Assembly (NCBI RefSeq): GCF_900177725.1
Contig: NZ_FXAT01000003.1
Location: 496,001 to 560,000 of the forward strand
Reading direction: 5' to 3'
Source: Paraburkholderia susongensis
GTDB taxonomy: Bacteria > Pseudomonadota > Gammaproteobacteria > Burkholderiales > Burkholderiaceae
DNA length: 64,000 nucleotides
Positions within the stretch are counted from its first letter, which is position 1; every line of letters starts with the position of its first letter. Positions 45,154 through 54,754 of the stretch are shown piece after piece. The notes under the pieces were generated by a model, which did not search any database, had not been told where the DNA came from, and saw only the letters and a program-made list of their open reading frames with translations. A program made the position numbers and the translations under genes.

Positions 45154-45180
45154 GAAAAAAAACCCGCCATGGGCGGGTTC
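45154..45180 (-). terminator. Terminator of the HU gene
   Basis: Minus strand: AACCCGCC / GGCGGGTT stem with a 3-nt loop followed by a long T-run, 35 nt after the HU stop. It also lies just after the GTPase gene on the plus strand. Confidence 0.85.
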
Positions 45181-45214
45181 CAGCGGGTGTCAACTGCCTG
45201 GCAGAGTGATCTGC

Positions 45215-45493
45215 TTAGCGCTTGTTGACTGCGTCCTTGAACGCTTTGCCTGCGGTGAACTTGACGGTCTTGGCTGCCGGGATCTTGATAGTTTCGCCGG
45301 TCTTGGGGTTGCGACCCGTGCGCGCTGCGCGCTTGCCCGAACCAAAACTACCGAAGCCGATCAACTGGACCGCTTCACCCTTCGACACAGCCTTCTTGAT
45401 CACTTCAAGCAACGTGTCCAGCGTTTCGCCGGTTTGAGCCTTGCTGGCGCCCGTCTGTCCTGCGACAGCGTCGATCAGTTCCTGTTTGTTCAT
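45215..45493 (-). CDS. hupB: DNA-binding protein HU
   Basis: A 92-residue histone-like protein starting [20 protein letters not shown]. It contains the HU signature [22 protein letters not shown] with the DNA-bending beta-arm and ends with the basic [12 protein letters not shown] dimers bend and compact DNA. AAGGAA precedes the ATG and a perfect TATAAT lies about 50 nt upstream (45543-45548). Single gene with its own terminator. Confidence 0.95.
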   Translation of the reverse strand: MNKQELIDAVAGQTGASKAQTGETLDTLLEVIKKAVSKGEAVQLIGFGSFGSGKRAARTGRNPKTGETIKIPAAKTVKFTAGKAFKDAVNKR

Positions 45494-45542
45494 TAAGGTT
45501 CCTTTCTGAGTTTAGGTTGATACGAACAGCGCGAACGCGCCG

Positions 45543-45548
45543 ATTATA
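45543..45548 (-). promoter_or_regulatory. -10 element of the HU promoter
   Basis: A perfect TATAAT on the minus strand, 50 nt before the HU start. No good -35 was found at 16-18 nt. The rest of the gap to mnmC (to 45938) holds no gene; a 7-bp hairpin GCGTTGG / CCAACGC with a T-rich loop is at 45799-45818 in the mnmC leader. Confidence 0.5.
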
Positions 45549-45938
45549 CGTGCGCGCACCGCGCCGTCGAGCAGCTGCGGCCCTGATCCCCGAGAATCTC
45601 TCGCACCGGACAAGTGACTGTCCGCTGGCCGTGCTGCCGCGTCCTTCGCGGCGCTTGTTATGATAGCGCAGCGCAAACCCAATCAGGATAAGGGTTTCGA
45701 AGAATTGCGCGGTTCTCGGGCCGATCTGGCAAGGAAATCGGATTTTCGCCGTCCATAACCCTCAAACAGGGGCTGAAACCCAGTCCTGACGGGGCCTGGC
45801 GTTGGTTTTTGCCAACGCAGCATGCGTGCGTATCCTGGTTTTTTCTGGCTTTTCCGGTGCTTCGCGAGCCGCGTGCGCCGGCTCCAACGACCGGATCGCT
45901 CTCTCGAGCGTCCTTTTGAGCGTGTTTTTCCACCGCGC

Positions 45939-47915
45939 ATGACCGATCCGCTGATCCCCGCCGTTCTCGCCTTTCGCGACAACGGCAACCCGTTTTCACC
46001 GCTCTACGACGACATCTATCACAGCGCCGTCGGCGCGCTCGAACAGGCTCATCACGTTTTTCTGCGCGGCAATGCGCTGCCCGGGCGATGGCAAGGCCGC
46101 CGCACCTTCACCGTGCTCGAGACCGGCTTCGGCATGGGCATCAACTTCCTCGTCACCTGGGCCGCGTGGCGCGCCGATCCGTCACGCTGTGAGCGCCTGC
46201 ATTTCGTGTCGGTGGAAAAGCACCCGTTCAGCACAGCCGATCTGCGCCGCGTCCATGCGACGACGCTATCCGATCCGCAGATCGCCGGACTCGGCGACAC
46301 GCTCGCAAACGCATGGCCGATGCTCGTGCCCGGCGCGCACCGGCTCGAATTCGACGAAGGCCGCGTGGTACTCACGCTGATCTTCGCCGACGCGGCCGAC
46401 AGCCTGCCCACATTGCGTCTGCGTGCCGACGCGTTTTATCTCGATGGCTTCGCCCCGGCGAAGAACCCCGAGCTGTGGAGCCCGGCCATCTTCAAGGCGC
46501 TCGCGCGTGTCGCGGGTGAGGGCGCGACGTTCGCTACTTATAGCAGCGCGGGCGACATCAAACGCGCATTGACGCAATGCGGCTTCGAGTATCGCAAGGT
46601 CGACGGCTTCGGCTGGAAACGCGCAATGCTGGTCGGCCATTTCGCGCCGCGCTGGCGCGTGCGCCGCCATGAGCCGCCCGCACCGTTCGCGCATGCGCAA
46701 CGGCATGCGGTCGTGATCGGCGCGGGGCTCGCCGGCTGCGCGGTGATTGAACGGCTTGCGGCGCGCGGCTGGTGCGTCACGTCGCTGGAGCGCCACGCGT
46801 CGGTTGCGCAGGATGCATCGGGCAATCCCGCCGGCGTGTTCCACCCGATGATCTCGCGCGACGACAGCGTCGCCTCTCGCGTCACGCGCGCCGGTTTCCT
46901 CTATGCGCTCAATCGCTGGGCCGCGCTCGAACACGCCGGTCATCGGCTCGTGCGCGGCGCGCCGGGTCTGCTGCAGATCGCCGGTGACGATGACGAAACC
47001 CGCGCAATCGGTGACGCGATCGCGACGTTCCGTTATCCGTCCGACTACGTGACGCCTGTTTCCACTCGCGACGCCGCCGCGCTCGCCGGCATGCCGCTCG
47101 CGCGCGGCGGCTGGTTCTTTCCGCAAGGCGGCTGGATCGATCCGGCCTCGCTGTGCGCCGCGCAATTCGCCGCGGCGGGCGAGCGGCTCGAACGGCGCTT
47201 CGGCGTCGAAGTCGCACGGCTCGAACGATCCGGCGAGCAGTGGACTGTCTTCGATATCGCGGGCAACGCGGTAGCGCGCGCGCCGGTCGTGATCGTCGCC
47301 GGTGCCCACGAAGCCGCGCGAATCGCCGGCTTGCGTCACGCGCCGACCCGCAGCATTCGTGGTCAGTTGACGTTGCTGCCGCCCGGCGCGGTCGCGCCGC
47401 TCGCGTTGCCGGTGATCGGCGAAGGCTATGCGGTGCCGCTCACGAACGGTGTCACGCTGACGGGCGCTACCTACGAACTCGACGATCCCGACACGTCGCT
47501 GCGCGTGGACGGTCATCGCGAGAACATCGAGCGCGTCGCGCAGATGTTGCCCGCATTCGCCCATGCGATCGATGCCGCCCAGCCGACAGCGGCTGGCGAA
47601 CTCGCGGGACGTGTCGCGTTCCGCTGCGTCACGAGCGACCGCATGCCGATGATCGGCCAGCTTGCCGACGAAACCACGGCGGCACGCGACGCCGCACGCC
47701 TGCGCGGCGCATGGCCGCTCGATCTACCCCGCATGGATGGCCTGTATGGCGCGTTCGCCTATGGATCTCGCGGCCTCGTGTGGGCTGCGCTTGGCGCGGA
47801 GCTGATCGCCTCGCAAATCGAAGGCGAGCCGTGGCCGCTCGAACGCGATCTCGCGGAAGACATCGACCCGGCGCGTTTTCTGCTGCGTGCATTGCGGCAG
47901 GGAACGGTCGGTTAG
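45939..47915 (+). CDS. mnmC: Bifunctional tRNA wobble-uridine enzyme MnmC
   Basis: A 658-residue two-domain enzyme. The N-terminal SAM-dependent methyltransferase (MnmC2; ETGFGMGINFL, YLDGFAPAKNPELW) converts nm5 to mnm5. The C-terminal FAD oxidase (MnmC1; AVVIGAGLAGCAVIERLA, RGQLTLLPP, CVTSDRMPMIGQL) removes the carboxymethyl from cmnm5U34. It acts downstream of MnmE/MnmG, and mnmE is also in this window. ATG at 45939 chosen from the family start; an upstream extension is non-conserved. Confidence 0.95.
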   Translation: MTDPLIPAVLAFRDNGNPFSPLYDDIYHSAVGALEQAHHVFLRGNALPGRWQGRRTFTVLETGFGMGINFLVTWAAWRADPSRCERLHFVSVEKHPFSTADLRRVHATTLSDPQIAGLGDTLANAWPMLVPGAHRLEFDEGRVVLTLIFADAADSLPTLRLRADAFYLDGFAPAKNPELWSPAIFKALARVAGEGATFATYSSAGDIKRALTQCGFEYRKVDGFGWKRAMLVGHFAPRWRVRRHEPPAPFAHAQRHAVVIGAGLAGCAVIERLAARGWCVTSLERHASVAQDASGNPAGVFHPMISRDDSVASRVTRAGFLYALNRWAALEHAGHRLVRGAPGLLQIAGDDDETRAIGDAIATFRYPSDYVTPVSTRDAAALAGMPLARGGWFFPQGGWIDPASLCAAQFAAAGERLERRFGVEVARLERSGEQWTVFDIAGNAVARAPVVIVAGAHEAARIAGLRHAPTRSIRGQLTLLPPGAVAPLALPVIGEGYAVPLTNGVTLTGATYELDDPDTSLRVDGHRENIERVAQMLPAFAHAIDAAQPTAAGELAGRVAFRCVTSDRMPMIGQLADETTAARDAARLRGAWPLDLPRMDGLYGAFAYGSRGLVWAALGAELIASQIEGEPWPLERDLAEDIDPARFLLRALRQGTVG

Positions 47916-48852
47916 TCGATCACGTTAGTTATTGACCACCCGTCCACGCGCTGCGCTGTTTACGTCACCGCAGCGCATCCATACATCCCACGCACGCTGT
48001 AAACCGAGTTAACCCGCCATGCGGCTTATCCACCGAAACTTGTGGATAACCGCGCTGTTAACCAGCGCAAGTCGTGTGGAACCGTTGTGGACGTAAACGG
48101 GGTAACTCGAGCGCCGCGGAAAAGCGCAAAAAGTTGCCCGCGTATACCTACTGTCACCGCACACGCTGTGCATCCGGTTATGCGGCCGGCAAATTGCTGA
48201 TTCGTTTCGGTAAACCGGAGTTATCCACAGAAACGGAGGCACCTTGTTAACTGTTACTACGTATACATACGGTAAACCAGTAAACAGCAAAGCCGGGGCT
48301 AACGCACCGCTCATCGGCTGGCTCGATTCCGTCAAAACATCGCCGGACTCCACTCGTTCGCTGTCAAAGAGGCACATGAAAAACACCGACACGACGTTCA
48401 GGCTCGCAACCCAAACCGCGTGAGTTCAAGGCGGAAACGGTCGCTTTTTCCTGCTATCAGGAAGAAGGCGAACGTTTTTACCGTATTGGCTGCAAGTTGG
48501 CGTCTTTTCGGTCGAGACAGAAAAGCTATGGCACAATCGCCGTTCTTTTCCTCGTCGTGCCCCCGCGTCTGGCGGCACGCGTTGCAACGGAACGGTGCCG
48601 GTCAAACAGAATCTGATTCAAAGTCGACGGCGTTCTTTCATCGTGCCGGTTGCTGCAACCGCATCCGTGAACGTGCCGGATTCTTTGCGGTTCTTTTGCG
48701 GCCGTGGCGCATTCCGATCATCCGATCATTGAAAACTCGCAACGCTGACTTCGCGAAGCGATTGCGATAGCGAGCGTTTACCGCTTGCCCGTTCGCCGGC
48801 CTGTGCGCCGGTTCGTGTCGTCTGCCGTTGCTGCCAAGGAGAACCCATCACG
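47916..48852. other. 937-bp non-coding segment with DnaA boxes and GTAAAC/GTTAAC motifs
   Basis: No convincing gene is present. TTATCCAC (48026-48033) and its mirror TGTGGATAA (48041-48049) form an inverted pair of DnaA-box-like sites, and a perfect TTATCCACA is at 48221-48229. GTAAAC occurs at 47999, 48093, 48210, 48272 and 48281, with its complement at about 47957, and GTTAAC at about 48009, 48056 and 48245. Two longer near-repeats read GTAAACCGAGTTAA (47999-48012) and GTAAACCGGAGTTA (48210-48223). The segment is AT-richer than its neighbours. Confidence 0.5.
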
Positions 48853-50058
48853 ATGAATTCGGCGTTTTCGTTTCTTCCAGCGTGGCCGCTTTCACCCGAC
48901 GCCATCTTCTGGGCGGGTCTTGCATTGCTTGCTGCTGGTTTGTGCGGCGAATTGTGTTATCGCGCGTGGCGTTTACCGCGTATTTCCGGCTATGCCGTGA
49001 TTGGCCTCGTCGCCGGCGCGGCCGGTTTCGGCGTGATCGATACGGATTCCGCGCGTGCCGCGCGGCCGCTGCTCGATGTCGCGCTCGGCCTGCTGCTGTT
49101 CGAACTCGGCAGCCGGCTCGATCTGCGCTGGATTCGCCGCAATCCGTGGCTGATTCTGTCGAGCGTCGCCGAAGCCACGCTGACTTTCGTGCTGGTCCTG
49201 CCGGTCCTGCTGTTCCTCAATGTGCCGCTCATGGTGGCGACCGTGCTTGCGGCAATCGCCATGGCGACGTCGCCCGCGATGGTGATCCAGCTAAAAACGG
49301 AATTGCGCGCGGAAGGCCAGGTCACGCAGCGTCTTCTGACGTTGACCGCGCTGAACAGCATGTATGCGGTGGTGATCGAGAAGCTCGTGTCGAGCTGGCT
49401 GCACCAGGAAGCTTACGGCAACGTTTTCGCGACCATCCTGCAGCCGCTGTATCTGCTCGTCGGCTCGCTCGTGCTCGCCTATCTGCTTGCGCGTACCTGC
49501 ACGTTTTTCTATCGGCGGATGAACATGCACGACGAGCATTCGTTCGTCGCGCTGTTCGGCCTCGTGCTGCTTGCGATCGCGATCGCGCATCTGTTCAAGC
49601 TGTCGACGATTCTCGCGCTGCTCGCCGCGGGCATCATCGTGAAAAATCATGAGGCGCGCCCGCAACTGTGGCCGCAGCATTTCGGCACCGCTGGGTGGCT
49701 CTTGACCGTGATCCTCTTCGTGCTGACGTTGACCTCGTTCGAATGGAAGGATATTGCACTTGGCGGCGTCGCGGCGTTGGGTCTGATCGTCGCGCGGCTC
49801 GTCGCGAAACTGGTCGGCGTGCTCGCGTTCGCGAAGCCGAGCGGCCTGAACTGGAAGCAGGGGGTGGCGCTCGGCCTCTCGTTGTCGCCAATGTCGGCGC
49901 TCGCCTATCTGCTCGTCGACGACACGTACAACCTTTATCCGAATTTCGATCCGCAATTGCGGGCCATCGTGATGTGCTCGATTTTCGTGCTGCAGATTCT
50001 CGGGCCGTGGCTCGTGTATCGCAGTCTCGCGCTCGTGGCCGAACGGCGCGAGGAGTAA
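48853..50058 (+). CDS. CPA2-family cation:proton antiporter, Kef-like
   Basis: A 401-residue inner-membrane protein with about 12 spans, LPRISGYAVIGLVAGAAGFG, LLDVALGLLLFELGSRLDLRW and a second ion-exchange half (LIVARLVAKLVGVLAF). The Na/H-exchanger fold and length fit CPA2 antiporters of the KefB/GerN type, but the cytosolic TrkA-N/RCK domain of true Kef proteins is missing. The exported ion (K or Na) is unknown. GGAGA precedes the ATG. It is followed after 104 nt by ybdK. Confidence 0.85.
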   Translation: MNSAFSFLPAWPLSPDAIFWAGLALLAAGLCGELCYRAWRLPRISGYAVIGLVAGAAGFGVIDTDSARAARPLLDVALGLLLFELGSRLDLRWIRRNPWLILSSVAEATLTFVLVLPVLLFLNVPLMVATVLAAIAMATSPAMVIQLKTELRAEGQVTQRLLTLTALNSMYAVVIEKLVSSWLHQEAYGNVFATILQPLYLLVGSLVLAYLLARTCTFFYRRMNMHDEHSFVALFGLVLLAIAIAHLFKLSTILALLAAGIIVKNHEARPQLWPQHFGTAGWLLTVILFVLTLTSFEWKDIALGGVAALGLIVARLVAKLVGVLAFAKPSGLNWKQGVALGLSLSPMSALAYLLVDDTYNLYPNFDPQLRAIVMCSIFVLQILGPWLVYRSLALVAERREE

Positions 50059-50162
50059 GCACAAGCGGTAAGCGCAAGCGCGGCATTGCCATACGGCGGC
50101 GCCGCGCTCGCGAATCCGTTTTCAACTGATCCGTTTCAAAACGGCCTGACTCAGGGAACGCC

Positions 50163-51278
50163 ATGTCACTCGAACCCTTCATCGATTCGAAACCGTTCAC
50201 GTTCGGTATCGAACTCGAAATGCAGATCGTCAATACGCATGACTATGATCTGACCAAAGCCGGCACGGATCTGCTGCGCCTCATCAAGGACGAAAAAATC
50301 CCCGGCAATATCACGCCGGAAATCACCGAGAGCATGATCGAGCTGTCGACCGGCATCTGCACGTCGCACGAACAGGCCGTCACCGATCTGCGCAAGATTC
50401 GCGACACGCTCGTGTCCGCGGCCGATCATCTGAACGTCGGCCTGTGCGGCGGCGGCACGCATGCTTTCCAGCAATGGAGCGAGCGGCAGATCGTCGATAC
50501 GCCGCGTTTTCAGTATCTTTCCGAACTGTACGGCTATCTCGCCAAGCAGTTCACAGTGTTCGGCCAGCACGTGCATATCGGTTGTCCGGATGCGAACAGC
50601 GCGCTTTATCTGCTTCATTCGATGTCGCGCTTCATCCCGCATTTCATTGCGCTGTCGGCTTCGTCTCCATTCGTGCAGGGCGTCGACACCGGTTTTCATT
50701 CGGCACGACTGAATTCCGTGTTCGCGTTTCCGTTGTCGGGCCGCGCGCCGTTCGTACTCACGTGGGACAGTTTCGAGGAATATTTCTCGAAAATGGTCCA
50801 CACCGGCGTGGTCAACAGCATGAAGGACTTTTACTGGGACATCCGCCCGAAGCCGGGCTTCGGCACGATCGAAGTACGCGTGATGGATACGCCGTTTTCG
50901 GTGGACCGCGCCGCGGCGATTGCCTGCTACATCCAGACGCTCGCGCGGCATCTGCTGCTCGACAAGCCGATCACGCCGAAGGAAGACGATTACCTCGTCT
51001 ACACGTTCAACCGCTTCGAAGCGTGCCGTTTTGGGCTTGGCGGCACCTGCATCAACCCGCAAACGGGTGAACGCAAGACGATTTCCGAGGATATCCTCGA
51101 AACGCTCGAACAGATCGGGCCGCATGCGCAAGAGTTGGGCTCGACCAATGCGCTCACCGAAATCGGCGCGATCGCGCGCGGGCAGGTCAATGATGCGACC
51201 TGGCTGCGCAGCGTATTTACACAGGAAAAGTCCTTGCACGAAGCGGTGCGGCAGCAGTGTCTGCAATGGCGTGCCTAG
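50163..51278 (+). CDS. ybdK: YbdK-type glutamate:cysteine ligase-like carboxylate-amine ligase
   Basis: A 371-residue member of the GCS2 superfamily. [13 protein letters not shown], the [15 protein letters not shown] strand, [29 protein letters not shown] and [11 protein letters not shown] match YbdK. The E. coli protein has only weak gamma-glutamylcysteine synthetase activity and its real substrate is uncertain. Here the true GshA is separate (23231-24856), so a role in an amide- or peptide-forming reaction other than glutathione synthesis is likely. SD AGGGAACG is weak. Confidence 0.9.
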   Translation: MSLEPFIDSKPFTFGIELEMQIVNTHDYDLTKAGTDLLRLIKDEKIPGNITPEITESMIELSTGICTSHEQAVTDLRKIRDTLVSAADHLNVGLCGGGTHAFQQWSERQIVDTPRFQYLSELYGYLAKQFTVFGQHVHIGCPDANSALYLLHSMSRFIPHFIALSASSPFVQGVDTGFHSARLNSVFAFPLSGRAPFVLTWDSFEEYFSKMVHTGVVNSMKDFYWDIRPKPGFGTIEVRVMDTPFSVDRAAAIACYIQTLARHLLLDKPITPKEDDYLVYTFNRFEACRFGLGGTCINPQTGERKTISEDILETLEQIGPHAQELGSTNALTEIGAIARGQVNDATWLRSVFTQEKSLHEAVRQQCLQWRA

Positions 51279-51333
51279 CCGCGAAGTGTCCGCAAAGTCC
51301 GCCTACGCACGCCATGTGCGTGAGGTTTTAGAG

Positions 51334-51359
51334 AAACCTGCTTCGCGCGGGTTTTTTTT
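51334..51359 (+). terminator. Rho-independent terminator after ybdK
   Basis: AAACCTGC / GCGGGTTT stem (one G-U pair) with a TTCGC loop followed by an eight-T run. Confidence 0.85.
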
Positions 51360-51853
51360 CGTAATGAATTTTTTGAAAATTTTCTGGCGTGCAACCCTTC
51401 AGGTTTTTCCAAAGTTTACGTATACATGCGTAGTATTCGTTAACAAGCATTGCCAGAGTCTGTGGACAACTGAATAATTCCTTGTAAAGTCAACATGCTG
51501 CGAAAATGATAATCAGGCTCGCAAAACGCGTGTTGGCCGTGCTGGACATAGGACGGGCGGGAAACGGCGAGGCACAGCCAGGAGGGGGATCGAGGTATGC
51601 TGCACAGGCTATCCAAACGTTTTCCCCGGGTTATCCACAGAGCGCGTTGGATAAGTTAGCTGTACGATTTGCCGCTCTCGCATAGAATGTCGTTTTTTGC
51701 CGCCTGCGGCTTCAACGGCGGTAAATTTTTGAGATAGTAGAACCACCGGTTTCGTCCGCGGTTGGACGAAGCTACCCCACACACGCGACGGGCGCGGTCG
51801 GCAAGCAGTTCGCCGGCATCGCACAGAAGCGGTAAATAGACGAATCGAAGATT
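51360..51853. other. AT-rich non-coding segment with a DnaA box
   Basis: No gene is supported. A perfect TTATCCACA is at 51631-51639, flanked by TATCCAA (about 51610) and TTGGATA (about 51648) as an inverted pair. ACGTATACAT near 51418 repeats the same 10-mer found near 48259 in the other DnaA-box segment. The region is the upstream of the MarR gene, so promoter elements must also be here. Confidence 0.45.
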
Positions 51854-52492
51854 ATGAGCGAAGGCGTATACGGAGAACAGGCAACCGGGCGAGTGACCCA
51901 CGGCCTCTTGCGATTGAGCACGGCGATGCGAAGCCAGGCTTGGGAATGGGCGGAAGGCGCAGGCCTTACGCCGACCCAGGGTGAAATCCTGGTTTTGTTG
52001 ATGCAGCGTAAGGGGCCAATGCGTCTCGGCGAAATCGCCCGCGAAACGGCGCTGACCGCCGCGACCACCAGCGATGCGGTCAGCACGCTCGAGACCAAGG
52101 GCCTCGTCGAAAAGCGCCGCGCCCTCGACGACGGCCGCGCCCTCGCCGTCCGCCTGACTTCGCGTGGCCGTACGGCCGCGAAGCGGGCCGCGCAGTGGCC
52201 CGACTTCCTGAGCAAGGCGGTTGGCACGTTGCGTGAAGACGAGCAGGCCGCGTTCTATCGCACGCTGCTCAAGACCATCTATCAGCTCGAGGCGCACGAC
52301 ACGATTCCGTCGCACCGTATGTGCCTGAGCTGCTCTCATTTCCAGCCGAGCAAGAATCCGAAGAAGACGCCGCATCACTGCGCGCTGCTCGATCTGAACA
52401 TGAAGGACACCGATCTGCGTCTCGATTGCTCCGTGCACGAAAAAGCGGACCTCGCCACCCAGAAGAAGAACTGGAAGATCTTCGCCCTGTAA
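51854..52492 (+). CDS. MarR-family regulator with C-terminal Cys/His cluster
   Basis: A 212-residue regulator. The winged HTH spans about 15-145 (GLTPTQGEILVLLMQRKGPM, LGEIARETALTAATTSDAVS, LETKGLVEKRRALDDGRAL). A C-terminal extension then carries Cys157, Cys160, His174, His175, Cys176, Cys192 and His195, spaced C-x2-C ... HHC ... C-x2-H. This could bind zinc or an iron-sulfur cluster and sense metal or redox state. Ordinary MarR proteins stop near residue 150. Targets are unknown; the glutamine amidotransferase gene follows after 156 nt. Confidence 0.88.
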   Translation: MSEGVYGEQATGRVTHGLLRLSTAMRSQAWEWAEGAGLTPTQGEILVLLMQRKGPMRLGEIARETALTAATTSDAVSTLETKGLVEKRRALDDGRALAVRLTSRGRTAAKRAAQWPDFLSKAVGTLREDEQAAFYRTLLKTIYQLEAHDTIPSHRMCLSCSHFQPSKNPKKTPHHCALLDLNMKDTDLRLDCSVHEKADLATQKKNWKIFAL

Positions 52493-52648
52493 CGTGGCGT
52501 CTTCTGGGGCTTCGGGGTTGATTGGGGCAATCGGCGGCAACCCGCTGCCACGGTCTCGCCGGATCCGGCGGTCGGCATGAGCCGGCTGTCGGCCGGCTGG
52601 CACCGCGCAATGGCAAGTCGTTAGTTAACCTGAAGGTGGGGCAGGCCG

Positions 52649-53362
52649 ATGAATCGCGAAGTACTGGCTATTCGTCATGTGCACTTCGAAGATTTGGGCA
52701 GTCTCGAGCTGGTGCTCGGCGAGCGCGGGTGCCCGGTCCGTTATCTCGATGTGGGGGTGGCCCGCATCGAGGCGCCGAATCCGGTTGCCGCCTCGTTGAT
52801 GGTAGTGCTGGGCGGCCCGATCAGCGCCACCGACGACGCGCTTTACCCGACGCTCACGCCACTGCTCGCACTGATCGAAAAGCGCATCGAAGCCGGTCTG
52901 CCGACGCTCGGCATCTGCCTGGGCGCGCAGCTGATCGCGCGTGCGCTCGGTGCGCGTGTCTATCCCGCGGGCCATGCCGAACTCGGCTGGACACCGCTCA
53001 CGCTGACCGATGCCGGCCGCGCTTCGCCGCTGCGTCATCTGGACGGCGCGCATACGTCGATGCTGCATTGGCACGGCGATACCTTCGATCTTCCCGCCAA
53101 CGCCACGCGTCTCGCGTCGACGCCCGCCTGCGAAAACCAGGCGTTCGCGTGGGGCGATCATGTGCTGGGTTTGCAGTGTCACCCCGAAATTCGCACCGAT
53201 CGTTTCGAACCGTGGCTGATCGGCAATGCAAGCGAGCTGGCCGGGCATGGCATCGACGCGCGTCAGTTGCGCGCCGACACCGCGAAGTTCGGCCCCGCGC
53301 TCGAGGCCGCTGCGTGCCGCATGTTCGGCGAATGGCTCGATCAGGTCGAAACGAAGACCTGA
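52649..53362 (+). CDS. Class I glutamine amidotransferase
   Basis: A 237-residue GMP-synthase-like glutaminase domain. The catalytic triad is visible: Cys90 in TLGICLGAQLIA, and His178 and Glu180 in LGLQCHPEIRTD. The start LAIRHVHFEDLGSLE and VLGGPISATDD are typical of stand-alone class I amidotransferases of unknown partner. It would release ammonia from glutamine or hydrolyse a gamma-glutamyl compound. GGTGGGG-like SD before ATG. Same strand as the MarR and OYE genes. Confidence 0.9.
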   Translation: MNREVLAIRHVHFEDLGSLELVLGERGCPVRYLDVGVARIEAPNPVAASLMVVLGGPISATDDALYPTLTPLLALIEKRIEAGLPTLGICLGAQLIARALGARVYPAGHAELGWTPLTLTDAGRASPLRHLDGAHTSMLHWHGDTFDLPANATRLASTPACENQAFAWGDHVLGLQCHPEIRTDRFEPWLIGNASELAGHGIDARQLRADTAKFGPALEAAACRMFGEWLDQVETKT

Positions 53363-53435
53363 GCGGCACATTCATGCATTAAACCGCTCACGGTGCTATG
53401 CTCGATCGCTCTCGGGTTTTCACTAGGCGTAATCC

Positions 53436-54548
53436 ATGAGCGCGCTTTTCTCCCCGCTCACGCTGCGTAGCGTGACGCTTCCCAATCGCATCGTCGTCTC
53501 CCCAATGTGCCAGTATTCCGCCGAACGCGGCGAAGCCACGGCATGGCACATGATCCACCTCGGCAGTCTCGCGTTGTCGGGTGCGGCCATGCTGTTCATC
53601 GAGGCGACCGCGGTCGAGCCGGATGGCCGCATCACGCCCGCCGATCTCGGCTTGTGGGACGACGCGACCGAAGAGGCGCTCGTGCCGGTGCTGGCCGCGA
53701 TCCGCAAGCATTCGCACATCAGCGTGACGATGCAGTTGTCGCACGCTGGCCGCAAGGCGTCGAGCCATGTGCCGTGGGAGGGCGGTCAGCTGATCCCGGT
53801 GTCGCAAGGCGGCTGGCTGCCGCATGCGCCGTCGGCGTTGCCGCACAAGGCCGGTGAAGAGCCGCCGCTCGCGCTCGACGTCGCCGGGCTGAACCGGATT
53901 CGCGAAGCGTTCGCGGCGTCGGCGCGCCGCGCCGCGCGCCTTGGCATCGACGCACTCGAAGTGCATGCGGCGCATGGCTATCTGCTGCATCAATTCCTCT
54001 CGCCGGTCGCGAACCAGCGTAACGACGATTACGGTGGCTCGCTCGAAAACCGCATGCGCTTTCCGCTCGAAATCTTCGATATCGTGCGCGCTGCATTTCC
54101 GGCAGACAAACCAGTCGGCGTGCGTGTGTCGGCGACCGATTGGGTCGAAGGCGGCTGGACGCTCGAAGACACGATCGCGTTTGCGCACGAGCTGAAAAAG
54201 CGCGGCTGCGACTGGATCGACGTGTCGTCGGGCGGGGTGTCGCCGCTGCAGCGAATTCCGCTCGAACCGGGCTATCAGATTCCGTTCGCGAAGGCGGTCA
54301 AGCATGCAACCGGTCTCACCACGATCGGCGTCGGTCTCATTACCGATCCGCTGCATGCCGAGCAACTGATCGAGTCGGGCGACGCCGATCTGATCGCGCT
54401 GGCTCGCGGCCTGCTGTACAACCCGCGCTGGCCGTGGCACGCGGCGGCGCAGCTCGGCGCCACGGTCGAAGCGCCGCCGCAGTACTGGCGTTCGCAACCG
54501 CGCGATCAGAAAGCCTTGTTCGGCGACATATCGTTCGGTCAACGATGA
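53436..54548 (+). CDS. Old-yellow-enzyme family NADH:flavin oxidoreductase, YqjM-like
   Basis: A 370-residue FMN TIM-barrel ene-reductase. FSPLTLRSVTLPNRIVVSPMCQYSAERG is the YqjM-group start with the regulatory Cys. HAGRKASS, HAAHGYLLHQFLSPVANQRNDDYGGSLENR (in part) and the FMN phosphate loop (IALARGLLYNPRW) follow. It reduces activated alkenes with NAD(P)H; the physiological substrate is unknown. Followed by a hairpin at 54648-54672 and the SET gene. Confidence 0.93.
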   Translation: MSALFSPLTLRSVTLPNRIVVSPMCQYSAERGEATAWHMIHLGSLALSGAAMLFIEATAVEPDGRITPADLGLWDDATEEALVPVLAAIRKHSHISVTMQLSHAGRKASSHVPWEGGQLIPVSQGGWLPHAPSALPHKAGEEPPLALDVAGLNRIREAFAASARRAARLGIDALEVHAAHGYLLHQFLSPVANQRNDDYGGSLENRMRFPLEIFDIVRAAFPADKPVGVRVSATDWVEGGWTLEDTIAFAHELKKRGCDWIDVSSGGVSPLQRIPLEPGYQIPFAKAVKHATGLTTIGVGLITDPLHAEQLIESGDADLIALARGLLYNPRWPWHAAAQLGATVEAPPQYWRSQPRDQKALFGDISFGQR

Positions 54549-54647
54549 AGCTCGCTGCTCATTAAAACGAACGCGTCCGCCGACGGTTGAACGAAGCCGT
54601 CGTCAGCGTGTAGGATGCCGGTTGTGGCGCATGTGCGTCGCAAGTCG

Positions 54648-54675
54648 ACGCGGCGCTCGCAAGGCGCCGCGTTTG
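54648..54675 (+). terminator. Putative terminator after the OYE gene
   Basis: Perfect 9-bp stem ACGCGGCGC / GCGCCGCGT with a 7-nt loop followed by TTTG only, so weak. Confidence 0.5.
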
Positions 54676-54754
54676 CTATCCGCGTCAGAAAAGAAAAACG
54701 TATCTCCGACGATTGCCGGACTTCATTCCCCAGTTCTTCACAAGGATTCATTCA

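Noticed and set aside
48420..48770. 116-residue ORF in the long non-coding segment
   Set aside because: No SD, no standard start with support, Arg/Ser-rich composition and no recognisable domain.
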